Part shown: piece after piece, positions 46,076-57,599 of the stretch
How positions within the stretch are numbered: the first letter of the stretch is position 1
Layout of the letters: each line of letters begins with the position of its first letter
From: Manduca sexta
Taxonomy: Eukaryota > Arthropoda > Insecta > Lepidoptera > Sphingidae
Length of the DNA stretch: 64,000 nt
NCBI RefSeq assembly: GCF_014839805.1
Contig: NC_051120.1
Location: forward strand, 6,944,001-7,008,000
Direction: 5' to 3'
Program-made: the position numbers and the translations under genes
The notes under the pieces: generated by a model
Told to the model about the DNA's origin: nothing
What the model saw: the letters and a program-made list of their open reading frames with translations, nothing else
Database searches by the model: none

Positions 46076-47704
46076 GTCTAAGATTCGCGTGAAAGTAAAA
46101 AAAAAATCGGAAGAGTAACGAAATATCGGTGGCTCATTATTACAGGTTTATGTTATATTTTTTACACAAAATGAATTATATATATCACATAATTTTATGT
46201 TGTTTCCAGTAAAAAAATCGAATAAGTCCGAAAGGTAAATAAAGGGAGAACCAAGACTTATTGTTTTTTTAATTTAAGTCACATTTTTCCAACATAAGTG
46301 ATAATTAAAATAGTACTTGTAATAGTGAGCTAGCGATATGTTGACTATCACATAACTTGATTTGGCGGTAACGAATAGATATATTTATGACTTTCGACGT
46401 TATCTAATAACTTAGCCACCTAAAGCTAAAATTGCCATTAAAATAAACAGCTAGCGTGATCTATAAGCGAATATTTGACTTCATCACTAAATCCAGCAAA
46501 CAAGAATATCTACAGACCTATAAGTACCTATTCATAAGCTTGGTAAATTATTATGTCCAAGTCAACTTATTATGTCGAAAGTTATGACTGTTTGTAATCC
46601 AAGACTCTCATCTATTTAAAAAAAAAACGTAAGGAATTACTAAACTTAAAAACGTCACTTATTTAATGAAATATTATCAGCATTTCAATAACAAGACTCA
46701 TTCACAATTGAATAAAAAATACCAAGGACCTTATTAAATTTAAAAATAATATCTATAAAAATCGGTATTCCTTCAAACTCTTTCAATAGAATTCCTTCTA
46801 AGAAAATCCATGGATATAATACATTATCGACATTCTTACAAAAGGAGCGTTAGATAATATGTATATCACATAACCCTTACCCGATCAAAAGGCTGCCATA
46901 ATACCTGTGTAATAAATTCCTCACAGATCATTTTATATTAATGTTAGTTGAATAACGAATCTCTGATCTTATAGACTAGAGGCTAAGCAGATTCAGGGCT
47001 CACAAGTCAAAAACAACAAAACTAATTGTGTATTTTGACCATAATAGGACGGTTTTCAACTGTCCGATTTTGACAAGCTAACATGTCTTCTTACGAAAAT
47101 GAAGATGTGTTAGCGATGGTGTATCAATTTTCAATTAAACTACAACATTTAACGTTCAATTCATAGTCGTCCTGCATTTTCACTTAATATTCGATGACTG
47201 TCCTTCTCTAAACACGTCGCAACTACTCAAGGACGCAGGTAGTTTTGTGTGACAGCGACGCGCGAGTGCCGGCACTAATACCGACCTAATACCTTTCTTT
47301 GATAAGACCACCTTAGCAAGCCCAAAAATTGTTTAAAAAGAAGAATATAAAAATGTACTTTTAAATTTTCTAAATAACATTAAAATAGACTAATTCCACA
47401 AACGATATTCTTTTGTTCCTTCCATTTATAAAGGCCCAATCATCTGAAAGAATTAGCCATAAGGATAATTAAACAGTAACTCAGAATCAAAGGAGTAATT
47501 AAATCGACCAAGAACAAATCCCTTGTCTAGACGGACTCGTATAGTAAGTTATTTGAAATACATTCAATGCTATATTCAAAAACATCATAATCCTACTAAT
47601 ATTATAAATGCGAAAGTTTGTGAGGATGGATGTATGTTTGTTCCTCTTTCACGAAAAAACTGCTGAACGGATTTGGTTGAAAATTTACAGGAATATTGTT
47701 TATA

Positions 47705-48056
47705 TATAATATATAAATAAATAATAATATCAGCCCTGTATTATATACTTGCCCACTACTGAGCACGGGCCTCCTCTACTACTGAGAGGGATTAGGCCTT
47801 AGTCCACCACGCTGGCCTAGTGCGGATTGGCAGACTTGACACACCTTCGAAATTCCTATAGAGAACTTCTCAGATGTGCAGTTTTCCTCGCGATGTTTTC
47901 CTTCACCGTTAAAGCGAACGATAAATTCACAAAGAATACACACATGATTTTAGAAAAGTCAGAGGTGTGTGCCCTTGGGATTTGAACTTGCGGACATTCG
48001 TCTTGGCAGTCCGTTCCACACCCAACTAGGCTATCGCCGCCTTTATATTGTATTTT
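47705..48056 (-). mobile_element. SINE family A inserted in the outer Helitron
   Basis: ATATTGTTTATA flanks the insertion at 47693-47704 and 48057-48068. Reversed, it carries GGCGGCGATAGCCTAGTTGG and GGTTC-type boxes and a TATATAATACAGGGCTGATA end near 47730. About 16 bases of TTTATATTGTATTTT lie between the head and the right flank. Confidence 0.75.
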
Positions 48057-48781
48057 ATATTGTTTATACATCAGAATAACACGTAGGCCTCAATTTATAA
48101 CGATTTTGTGTAATCTATATCTATACTTATAATAAATCTGTAGAGGTCAATTCTGTACATGAAATATATTTCCAAAATAATAATAACTATCAGGGGGTGA
48201 TTAGGGATCGATACTGATGCCAAAAATGCAATTAGTAAAATTTTTGTCTATCTGTCTGTCTGTCTGTCTGTATAACCGTTATAGAAACAAAAACTACTCG
48301 ACGGATTTTAACGAAACTTGGTACAATTATTTTTCATACTCCTGAGCTGGTTATAGTATACTTTTCATCACGCTACAATTAATAGGAGCAGAGCAGTGAA
48401 GGGAAATGTTGGGAAAACGGGAGAAGTTACTCCATTTTTTAAGCTTCCGCCGCGTGTGCAACCTTAATGGTTAAAGCTACACAGAAATCATGTATGACGG
48501 AAATGTTCGCCTTAAAATTATATAAAAATATCCCACGACAGCATATGTCTATCTTTTATGGTTGACTCACAATAACACGTGTAGCTCCCGATAGCATAGC
48601 AGTTCGAAGCTTTCTCATTATATTTGTCTACTCTTACGTTTATAACACTCTCAGTCATCCCTAATTAAAAAAGTTAACATTATTAAATATTCCATAAAAA
48701 ATAATCATAGAAATCGGTATAGAAACACCAAAGTTATACATGAAATACGCTAATAATAAGCCATCATGCGTGAATACTGAA

Positions 48782-49770
48782 TCTATATACTATTATATAA
48801 AGCTGAAGAGTTTGTTTGTTTGTTTGTTTGAACGCGCTAATCTCAGGAACTACCAGTCCAAAGTGAAAAAATCTTTTTGCGTTGGATAGCCCTTTGTTCG
48901 TGGAGTGCTATAGGACTATATATCATTACGCTATACCCAATAGGAGCGGAGCAGTAATGACTAATCTCAAGAACTACCGGTCTAAACTGAAAAATTCTTT
49001 TTGCGTTGGATAGCCCTTTATTCGTGGATTGCTATAGGCTATATATCATCACGCTATACCCAATAGGAGCGGAGCAGTAATGGCTAATCTCAGGAACTAC
49101 CGGTCCAATCTGAAAAATTATTTTTGCGTTGGATAGCCCTTTGTTCGTGGAGTGCTATAGGCTATATATCATCACGCTATACCCAATAGGAGCGGAGCAG
49201 TAATGGCAAATCTCAGGAACTACCGATTCGAACTGAAAAAATATTTTTGTGTTGAATAGCCCTTTGTTTGTGGAGTGCTCTAAGTTATATGTCATCACGC
49301 TATGACCAATAGGAGCGGAGCAGTAATGGCTAATCTCAGGAACTGCCAGTTTGAACTGAAAAATTCGTTTTGTGTTGGATAGCCCTTTATTTGTGGAGTG
49401 CTATAGGCTGTATATCATCACGCTATGACCAATAGGAGCGGAGCAGTAATGAAACATGTTGCAAAAACGGGGACAATTTATTAAAACGGTAAACGGTTAA
49501 AGTTATGCAACAATGATGTATGACGGGATTGTTCCTTTTAAAAAGTTCTAAAAAATATATTATAAAACAAAGTCCCCCGCTGCATCTGTCTGCCTGAACG
49601 TGTTAGACTCAAAACCTACCCAACGTATTACGATAAAATTTGGTATGGAGACAGTTTGAGACCCTGGGAAGTACATAGACTCCCGAGAAAATACATATCG
49701 TGACTTTTATAACGGAAAACTTCACCCCGAAAAACTTTATAACGCGGGCGGAGCCGCGGGCAAAAGCTAG
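48782..49770 (+). mobile_element. Inner Helitron segment, 989 bp
   Basis: It has its own TC start and CTAG end. It contains five 123-bp tandem units, then GCAACAATGATGTATGACGG and the CCTGGGAAGTACATAGACTC block found in other Helitron-type repeats here. It shares distant similarity with the 43241 family around the GGAGCGGAGCAGT motif. Confidence 0.8.
48837..49452 (+). repeat. Minisatellite, five copies of a unit of about 123 bp
   Basis: Units start with CTAATCTCAGGAACTACC at 48837, 48961, 49084, 49207 and 49330. Each ends with CCAATAGGAGCGGAGCAGTA. The copies differ at scattered positions. The array is internal to a Helitron. Confidence 0.92.
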
Positions 49771-50024
49771 TTCATAATATAACGATACATATCAAGTAAG
49801 TCGGAAAAAAAAATATTCCGTAAAACTCCTCTACGCGGGCGAAGCCGCGAGAAAAAGCCAGTTTTTAATAATTTACGTTTAGACTTTGTTATATAAAGCC
49901 TTAATATTTGTGACATCTGAAAAAGAATTATAAATGCGCACCTATGTTACTGAAGGCTTAGGTAGATGTACCAATTCGTGTACAATACGTTTTTGTTTTA
50001 TTTTAATATATGTAATAATTGGCG

Positions 50025-50288
50025 ACTGCCTCGGTGGCGTAGTTGTACTGCATGCGCAGTACGACAGCGCTCTGAGGTCCTGGGGTCGAAACCTGGGTCG
50101 GGCAAAGTGATATTTGGGTTTTTCTGCTCAGTATCAGCCCGGAGTCTGGAATTTGTGCCCGATATGGCGATAGGCTCGCCCCCTATCACATCATGGGACG
50201 GAATACACTTGGCGAAAAGTGGGTGCCTTGGTTGCGCCTCTGCATACCCCTTCGGGGATTAATGCGTGATGTTGTGTGTGTGTGTAAT
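50025..50288 (+). mobile_element. SINE family C, best copy
   Basis: Head GACTGCCTCGGTGGCGTAGT, B-box-like GGTCGAAACC, CTGCTCAGTATCAGCCCGGA, GCGATAGGCTCGCCCCCTAT and a TGTGTGTGTG tail. The open frames on both strands over it belong to the repeat. Confidence 0.85.
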
Positions 50289-50804
50289 AATTGGCCTGAA
50301 CGTTCTTCAGTTATAGTATTTTATATAATAAATCCCTTGAATTCCCTAATGGTTTTGCAAAGAATATAATTAAAAAGAAACTAAATTATTTTACGAAAAT
50401 ATTTTTTTATTACGCATCCATTTTTCACACTTAAAATGACTCTTATGCCACTGTATTAAATACACAATTATCAACCTTATTTATTAACGTTGTCGCGAAT
50501 AAATTATACAAACAGCGCTTAACACGGAAGGCATCCTCATTTATTTACAGAAAAACAGTTCGAGAATCCCAAACAGAAGCCAGTTTGCAAACCGTTTGTG
50601 GTCACTTAGACAACTTCTTTAATTAACACCAGTTAAAAATGGTTGCCTAATGAGCAACATGCTTTAATTGCTACCTTATAATTATATATTATAAATTAGT
50701 AACTAAAAAAAAATGTAAAATAGGCAATCTGTAATTTATTGGAAATAAAAAGCTTTTTTATTTTTTATTTAATTATTCAACTATATAATGAGTATTCGTA
50801 TTTT

Positions 50805-51020
50805 GCTGAATATGACTTAGCACTATAAGGGTACGACTGCAGTACTGAGGTCTCGGGTTTGATCTCCGGTTCAGGCAACCTGATAGAGGGTTGTATTGTA
50901 TTTGTATTCAATGTTAGCCCGGAGTTTGAAATTTGTGCCCGATATAGCGATAGGCTCGCCCCCTATTACATCATGTGACGGAATATATACGGCGAAAAGA
51001 GGATGCAACAGTTAGGCCTG
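50805..51020 (+). repeat. SINE family C, diverged and truncated
   Basis: GACTGCAGTACTGAGGTCTC, GGTTTGATCTCCGG and GCGATAGGCTCGCCCCCTAT match; the 3' tail is missing. Confidence 0.7.
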
Positions 51021-51249
51021 ATGAAAAAGCTAGACTTGTTTTTACTAACTATACTTAAATAGAAAATATTACAAAGGTGTTATCACGAATATTTTATTTT
51101 ACATATTACATTTACTTCTCAACAATTAGAAGAATGGTAACACTTTGGGACCAATAATGTCCCTATAAAAACTTAGTATTCAGTTAATTTAAATAAAATA
51201 ATCCAAGGCCATCAATATCTAAATATACGTAGTACATTTCTATGTGAAA

Positions 51250-51380
51250 GCAACCGATTGATCAGCATAATTTGTCGACTGCCGAGGGGTAATCATTTCT
51301 CGTCAGTAGACATTATTGGACCCCACTCCACTTACCATCAAGTGCATTAGGATCACTTTGCTGTGCCAGTTGATCAATAG
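51250..51380 (+). repeat. Dispersed repeat family B, 3' half
   Basis: TGTCGACTGCCGAGGGGTAA, ATTATTGGACCCCACTCCAC and GATCACTTTGCTGTGCC match. Confidence 0.7.
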
Positions 51381-51649
51381 AAAAAACACCTATAATTTAA
51401 AAGAATTGTTACAACTGAACCAAAAATACAAGCTGCAATAAATAAACCGAAAGATCAACTCAACAACACACATACATAACAATTACATAAGTTTGCTTTG
51501 AAAACTTACCGCGCGATATATCTTTCTTCAAATAGATAAGTAAGGAAGCTGTAGTGGGCCCCATTTGTCTACCTTACTTTACTCGTACGTTAAAATAGAT
51601 CTTACGCAGTAACATGCGTCCTCTATTTACGAGACGGTAAAATTAAGAG

Positions 51650-51767
51650 CGGCGATAGCCTAGTTGGTTGTGGGACGGACTGCCGAGACGAATGTCCGTA
51701 GGTTCAAATGCCAAGGGCACACACTTCTGACTTTTCTAAAAAAAATATGTGTGTATTCTCTATGAAC
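51650..51767 (+). mobile_element. SINE family A, head half, left arm of an inverted pair
   Basis: AGCGGCGATAGCCTAGTTGG through ATATGTGTGTATTCTCTATG. The sequence stops where the reversed copy begins. Confidence 0.8.
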
Positions 51768-51945
51768 TTCTAAGGTATGCAAGTTTTCTCACTATGTTTT
51801 CTTTCAACGTTAAAGCAATCGGTAATTCACAAAAAATACACACATAATTTTTTGAAAAGTCAAAAGTGTATACCCTTGGGATTTAAACTTGCGAACATTC
51901 GTCTCTGCAGTCGGTTTCACGACCAACTAGGCCGTCGCCACTTTA
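51768..51945 (-). mobile_element. SINE family A, head half, right arm of an inverted pair
   Basis: AGGTATGCAAGTTTTCTCAC through AACTAGGCCGTCGCCACTTT, reversed. Together with 51650-51767 it forms a head-out inverted repeat. Confidence 0.8.
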
Positions 51946-52595
51946 AGAAAAACATGCTTAGTATTTAAGTATTATTCATAATCATAAAAGCACGCCTCGT
52001 CGTTCAAACTAATAAAAAAAAACAGTTTCATTTAAAAAAAACTGGGATCTTCGTCTCCATTTCATATTTTATTGATTACCAACCTCACAGTTGTGTTGTG
52101 GAAGTTAAATCAGGCCCAGAAAAAACATCTCAAAACTTGTTTAATTGGATTTCTCGGGAAAGGAAAGTCATGGCAATATTTTTACTACTTTTAATTAGTT
52201 TTTGTTGAACAAAAAGTGTTTTGCTTTTTTATGACTTGCAAGAACAAAATCCAAAAATCATTTGGGCAAAGAAATATTTATTATAAGGGGTAACATAATA
52301 AATAGTAAACTGCTATTTTATTTACTATTATTGAGTTCGATAGTAGTTCTCATAAAACAATAAACTCTATTTGAATAAAAGTCTTAAGTCTAGTAAATCC
52401 ATAGATACTAAACAATCTACCAAAAAGGCAATCTAAGTTTCCTTTATTCCCCATAACATCATAACTGCCTACTAGAAGTTTTATAATGCGGGTTGCAGAC
52501 CTAAAACTAAGTTAGTGTACCTTAGCTCGCATATCTGAGATATTACCTTACTTGTGTGCGGACGCAAACCAAGAAAACTTGGCTACGTACCAATG

Positions 52596-52760
52596 GCGAA
52601 GGTTCCATATAACTCAATTCCTGCCGGCTTCGCTTTCGTAATTTATGAATAAACTAATTATAATAAAACAATTTGCAAACCGATTTTGTGCATATTAGTA
52701 CTTATATTATAGTCTCGAATTTCCTTTTCGGAATATATCACCCTTCGCAACTGCTACATA
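52596..52760 (+). repeat. Dispersed repeat family E
   Basis: GGCGAAGGTTCCATATAAC, TTCCTGCCGGCTTCGCTTTC and ATCACCCTTCGCAACTGC match the family. Confidence 0.55.
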
Positions 52761-53246
52761 CTCCTTTATCCATGCGAGCTAAGCTAAACTAACTTGCTCT
52801 ATTTTGGTCTGCAACTCGCTTAAAGATGAATAATTCATAGTGTTTCTTTGACGCGGTGAAATTAATAACATGAAGGGAGCCCTACGGCTGTTTCTATTTG
52901 AAGATTTTTTAATATTAAATTCGCCCGTCCCTTCTGTTTGCGCAAGTTCCTTGGCATTTAAACTCCTTTTGCCAGTAAAATTTAATATTTATCTTATGTT
53001 ATTTGAGTTCATTTTACTGTTGAATATTTTTATAACTGCTTTTACTAATCTTAGCTGCTCGTTTCTTCATAGACTGTAAAATGAGGGCTAACGTAAAATC
53101 TATAAATTTTGTTCCATCACAAACGTCGTAATTTTAGCAAAATAGTAATTTTGATTATTACTTTCAATAAAGAAAGGGGCCGTGGGACGTGACGTTATTA
53201 TCCATCCGACACTATTGAATGTATATTGTTTAATGAAAAACTATAA

Positions 53247-53360
53247 GCGCCGATAGCCTAGTTGGGTATGGGACTGACTGCCGAGAATAATGTCCGCAGG
53301 TTCAAATCCCGAGTGCACATACCTCTGACTTTTCTAAAATGAGCTGTGTATTCTTTATAA
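53247..53360 (+). repeat. SINE family A, 5' head only
   Basis: GCGCCGATAGCCTAGTTGGG with A box TAGCCTAGTTGG and B box GGTTCAAATCC; it is truncated after GTGTATTCTTTATAA. Confidence 0.75.
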
Positions 53361-53871
53361 TCCTAGAATTTAAAATACAATTCTTGTAAAATATTTTTAT
53401 ACGTACTGATGACACATGAACAGCTTATGCTGAATTAGGCACCTAATTGTCGCTGTGCGGACATGGTGTCGCTGGCTTTTTTCTTTTTTTTTCTTTTTTT
53501 TTATACACAAACTTTTTTTTATTTAACTTATGATAGCATGTTCTTGTTGTTTCTTTCTTTCTTTACAGATAGAATGAAATTACCCTTGCTTACTACGCCA
53601 GAAAGGCTACACACCCACGACACCCTTGCATCTTGTCATTTCATAGTAATCACTTACAATCCATATATATTTTGCACGTTTAACAAAAAAATATATGCCA
53701 TATTTAAGTCCCTGTCCCATCTACATTTCCACGTGTCATTTCCTTTTCAATAAAACTCGGAGATCGATATTGTAATGACATACGTGTTCCGAGTGCAGAT
53801 CGGACCAAATCGCCGTCTGCGTGAGCTTAACATATAGAGATGCGATGGAAACTGAATACATTTATCAAATA

Positions 53872-53965
53872 CTAGATTTTTCCCGCGACTCCGCTTGCAT
53901 TAACGCTCATTTCTGGATTCAATTTGGCTTTAGCTCTCATAGTTGCCTATTAGTGAGTTTTTAAA
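53872..53965 (-). mobile_element. Helitron-like 3' end, minus orientation
   Basis: A|CTAGATTTTTCCCGCGACT and GTTGCCTATTAGTGAGTT resemble the copy at 1382-1510. Confidence 0.5.
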
Positions 53966-54104
53966 TTCGTTGAGGTAATTTTAAAGTCTATCCATAACAA
54001 ACAAAAAAATATTTATCTTAATATTAGTTTAGGTGTTAGATTCTCGTGTGTCATCGTTTTGATTATTTCTTGAACTTACTGCGCTGTATTGTATAAAGAT
54101 TCAA

Positions 54105-54611
54105 TTATATTATTTCAATTAAGCATTCGATCACACAGTGTGAATTACAAGCACACTGTGCAACAAACAGCCTCCCATAAAATTTTACAAAGTTCAAGGA
54201 ACTTTTAGGCGTAACATCTCCAACTCTAAAATTTATATTGTTTATATAAATTAATACGTTTACTCGATGCGTAAATCGAGGAAAGGTTTTCACTTCTACA
54301 ACCACAACACCGTGAACAAACATTGTTACAAATGCGTATTTATTCAAACAAAGAAGACCAACCAAAGGCATTAGTATAAATATTAAAATTACCAAAGATC
54401 CACAATTAAAATGCATTATTATATGAAACTGCACAATAGAAACTGAACAAATAAAAGTATACATCCTTTCATACCGGCGAATGGGAATAAATCGATTCGG
54501 ATTATTCACTTTTACCGCGGAATTGGAGTTGACTGTGCTACGATAGGGCGTCCACAAATTCGGATACACCGAGACATGTCCCGATATTTTTGTGACTTTT
54601 CCCTCTCGCAC
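54105..54611 (-). other. Long open stretch in locally unique DNA, coding status unclear
   Basis: A 168-codon stretch is free of stops on the minus strand, but it opens at GTG and its first ATG is well inside. No domain is recognised. The stretch is partly repeated after the assembly gap, where a 2-base difference near its upstream edge shifts the frame. Probably not coding. Confidence 0.15.
54374..54611. repeat. Segment repeated after the assembly gap (left copy)
   Basis: About 238 bp are identical by eye to 63761-64000 except for two extra bases (CTCTCTCG versus CTCTCG) near the end. The sequence is not one of the dispersed families. Confidence 0.9.
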
Positions 54612-55127
54612 TGTAACTCTTTTAATTCAAGATTGGCAGTGGCACGCCTTTCATGACACCGAGCGGTGAAGCTCGGTGAGTCTCTGAGATCACTAATCTG
54701 TCTTTACCTGGGAAATAAATTAGATTTAGATGTCCCGGCGTATAACATTATATCCCCGTTAATAATTCATTGAATTTTTGATAAAAAATCTGAATATAAT
54801 TTTACCCGATGCAGAGATCGAACTATAATATAAAAGCACACCATCAAGGCAATTAAACAAAGCGAAAGGTTTAACATTGTACGTATCAACTTCAGGTTTG
54901 TTCCATGAGTAAAATCCATAGATATCGTAATGTAAAATGTCCCGATTGGACTGCAGGAAGGTGTGGGAACCCTATCATACGGCCAGGTGGCTTTCATGCC
55001 GATATGCGCGCAGTTATTTTACGTGACAATAGTTTAAAAAATATCTGTAGTGTTGAGTTTACAAGTTGCCCGCGCAATAGATAAAAGTTTATCATTCGAA
55101 TTCATAAAGGGAATGTATATATCTGGC

Positions 55128-55385
55128 TTGCTGGTGGTAGGATATATATAGGTATTTTATATCCGCCCGGATAGCGACCACCGTACACGAGATGTTTAAA
55201 CCCGCCATAGTGGCCCAGGTGTGTCGCGTTCCGGGTTCAGCCGAAATATATCCCGTTCCAACAGGCCGGAATAATTGTGTCGACTGTCGAGGCGTAATCA
55301 ACACTCGTCAGTTAACGTTCTATTGGACCCCGCTCTACTTACTATCAGGTGCAGTGGGGTTGCCTTGCTCATATAAAAAAATCTA
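55128..55385 (+). repeat. Dispersed repeat family B, reference full copy
   Basis: It has, in order, GCCCGGATAGCGACCACCGT, CCGCCATAGTGGCCCAGGTG, CCGTTCCAACAGGCCGGAAT, TGTCGACTGTCGAGGCGTAA and GGACCCCGCTCTACTTACTA, and ends TATAAAAAAAT. The A-rich end suggests a retroposed SINE-like or LINE-tail element. Confidence 0.75.
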
Positions 55386-55999
55386 ATCAAGAAAACATAA
55401 ATCCATAACTTCCTAAACACATTTTATCAATGCCATTATTTATTACATTATTAGTTTCTAGACACTATTGGACGCTACTAGATAATTATATCTCCAGAGG
55501 AAAAACGCTGCAGATCGAAATACAGGTTCTTCCTAGATCACCTACAGATACTTCAATATTGTATGAAAAATTATAAACAGAATGTAGAGTTAAATATTGT
55601 TACTGTACTTTTTAAAATAAATAAATTTATATTTATAACTTATTCAACAAAACGTGAAAATACAATTTCAATCATGCACATGATCCAAATTCTCACCCAA
55701 AACCAAAAACCACAACGCTTATCAAAATTAATGGTATTTCTAGTAAATACCGCTTTACCATAATATTGTATGACAATAGGGTGTTTCCGAAGGTCAGTGA
55801 CGTAATTATCTAGAAGCCACTGAACAGCTACATTGTAATTAATTGAGTCCAGTAATGGCCTTGCTATTGCTATTGTTTGTGAAGACTTATTATATAATAT
55901 ATCCTTTATCACGTGATATATGCTTCCATATAGTGTGAGCTTCAATTCTCCTACTTTGTAGTAATTTAAGTCTTTCTCAAAATTAGACCATTATTTAAA

Positions 56000-56235
56000 C
56001 ACACACTTTACGCTTATTCTCCAGAAGGGTTAGACAGAGCTGCCGCTAGTTCACCATCCTTTTGCCATGTCTATTCCGTCCCATGAGGTAATATGGAGCA
56101 TGCCTATCGCCATATCGAACATAGATTCCAGTGTCCGTACTGATATTGAGCAGAAAGTCCAATATCACTTCACCCGACTCGGCGAATGACAAGACCTTAG
56201 CTTCGCAAAGACCGCAATACAACTACGCCATTAAG
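56000..56235 (-). mobile_element. SINE family C, reversed copy
   Basis: CCGTCCCATGAGGTAATATG, GCCTATCGCCATATCGAACA and TTGAGCAGAAAGTCCAATAT are the reversed blocks. Confidence 0.7.
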
Positions 56236-56397
56236 ACAGACATTATAAATTAGATTATGTTAAATATGATTATAATCATATTTATTACCATAATATTTGG
56301 TAAGTACCGATCTAATATTTTCTTTCTACATCTCACTTCCTTTATGACTAGTGAAAATACTTCCAAAACTATTAATGTATCATTGACTGCAATTCAC

Positions 56398-56625
56398 GTG
56401 ATGCTTGATCGTATGCACACTGACGTATTGTATCCCCGAAGGGGTAGGCAGAGAAACGCAACCGGTGCACACACTTTCCGCTGTGGGTATTCCGACCCAT
56501 AATGTGATAGCGGGCGAAACTATCGTCATATCGAACACTAGATCAAGCTGAGTAGAAAAAACCTAATAACACTGCCTGACCTGGAGGTTGAATCCGAGAC
56601 CACTGCAGTCGTATGATTCATCGTA
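56398..56625 (-). mobile_element. SINE family C, second reversed copy
   Basis: CCCCGAAGGGGTAGGCAGAG, CCGACCCATAATGTGATAGC and GGTTGAATCCGAGACCACTG are the reversed blocks. Two same-oriented copies lie about 160 bp apart. Confidence 0.7.
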
Positions 56626-57042
56626 CTTTTCATAATATTATTTTTATACTAAAACTAATAAACAAATATCGTAAAAGCATAGAATATGGACTTGCCTATT
56701 CTTATAAAATTAATAAAAAACACGAAGCTATAAAGAAAATTGAAACAGTGTTTTACATGCGAAACTTTTATTAATATTGTGAAATATTTTTGCTCTAACC
56801 GCGCCGGGGAAGAAAAATATTGTTATCTCCAGAATTCCTAAGCTGGATGAATGTTCTCCATTTGTAGGACCAGACGCATTGCAGACGTCATCCAAATTTC
56901 ATAGCCAATTACTGCAAGTGTTGCGTAAATGTTTGGATTTATGTCTGATATAAAACTTTATTGTCAAATCGTTTGATGACTACTTAAAAAACGTAGTTTC
57001 TTTAAATTTCTCCAATTGCGATGTTAATTATATTATTTGTAG

Positions 57043-57345
57043 CTAGGTGTTATTTGCGGCTTTGCTCGCGTGAAAAGCCTTTCTCGCTACTAATGTATTT
57101 GAACATTATGGCGATTTATAGCGTCGCCTGAGGACGCTAGCGCCATCTATGCAATTAATCCGATCAAAAATGTCCAATATTTTCCATGAAAGCAAATTCC
57201 CAGGATAAAAAGTATCTTATGTGTTAATTCAGGATATGGTCTATCCATCTGCCAAATTTCATACAGATCCGTTTCATCATTTCTGTGTTTACCTCTAACA
57301 AACATACAAACATTCAAATACTTTTATAAATTTACATATTTATAA
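57043..57345 (-). mobile_element. Helitron-type repeat, minus orientation
   Basis: GCTAGGTGTTATTTGCGGCT, TTTGCTCGCGTGAAAAGCCT and TCATACAGATCCGTTTCATC follow the reversed family order. The segment GGCGATTTATAGCGTCGCCT within it forms a small inverted repeat. Confidence 0.6.
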
Positions 57346-57560
57346 TATTACAAATTTAAAAGTAAAAGTAAGATATAGATATAGTAAGATAATATAGAAT
57401 GTCTGTCTAAATACTCAAAAGTTATAATAAATAATATATGTATGGATAAAAAAAATATTTATAGTTAAAGTAACTAAAATTAAAAATATGTTTCTTTAAT
57501 TCGGTACCATAATTTAAAAGTTCAACTAAAATATTACAATGTTATGGAAGTTGACAAGTT

Positions 57561-57593
57561 TACTACACTTTGATCTTAGCCAAAAGGCCGAGA
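57561..57593 (-). ncRNA. U2 snRNA 5'-end fragment (pseudogene)
   Basis: The minus strand reads TCTCGGCCTTTTGGCTAAG followed by ATCAAAGTGTAGTA, which is nucleotides of about 7-39 of U2 spliceosomal RNA including the stem I region. The match ends abruptly before the branch-point recognition sequence, so this is a fragment and not a functional gene. Confidence 0.75.
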
Positions 57594-57599
57594 TGTATG

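Larger units (their letters stand above)
44247..47590. other. Intergenic DNA
   Basis: It holds a family B fragment (45470-45590), a family F copy (45950-46075) and a fragment with ACAGGGGTAGGCAGAGACTT near 45331. Around 47080-47290 the DNA is locally CpG-richer, and a 27-codon frame MSSYENEDVLAMVYQF... starts at 47082, but no gene can be supported. Confidence 0.55.
48114..49770 (+). mobile_element. Composite Helitron: two 5' ends, one 3' end
   Basis: A TC end at 48114 begins a copy of the 43241 element. At 48782 a second TC end (TCTATATACTATTATATAAA) begins a related family. Only one 3' end, GGAGCCGCGGGCAAAAGCTAG|T at 49770, follows, after which the outer element resumes. The whole unit therefore lies between one A (48113) and one T (49771). 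Confidence 0.75.
47591..49861 (+). mobile_element. Outer Helitron of a nest, split by a SINE and a composite Helitron
   Basis: It starts A|TCCTACTAATATTATAAA and ends GAAGCCGCGAGAAAAAGCCAG|T (CTAG mutated to CCAG). Its body is colinear with the 249-bp copy at 36673-36921. It is interrupted after ATATTGTTTATA by SINE A, and after GATTTTGTGTAA by 48114-49770. It resumes with TTCATAATATAAC. Confidence 0.8.
52761..54373. other. Intergenic DNA
   Basis: It holds a SINE A head (53247-53360), a Helitron end (53872-53965) and a T-rich stretch near 53480-53520. No gene is supported. Confidence 0.6.

Noticed and set aside
47082..47165. 27-codon frame MSSYENEDVLAMVYQF... in CpG-richer DNA
   Set aside because: Too short, no domain and no splice donor in frame.
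48837..49452. CRISPR-like array
   Set aside because: The units are contiguous 123-bp tandem repeats without unique spacers, in a eukaryotic mobile element.
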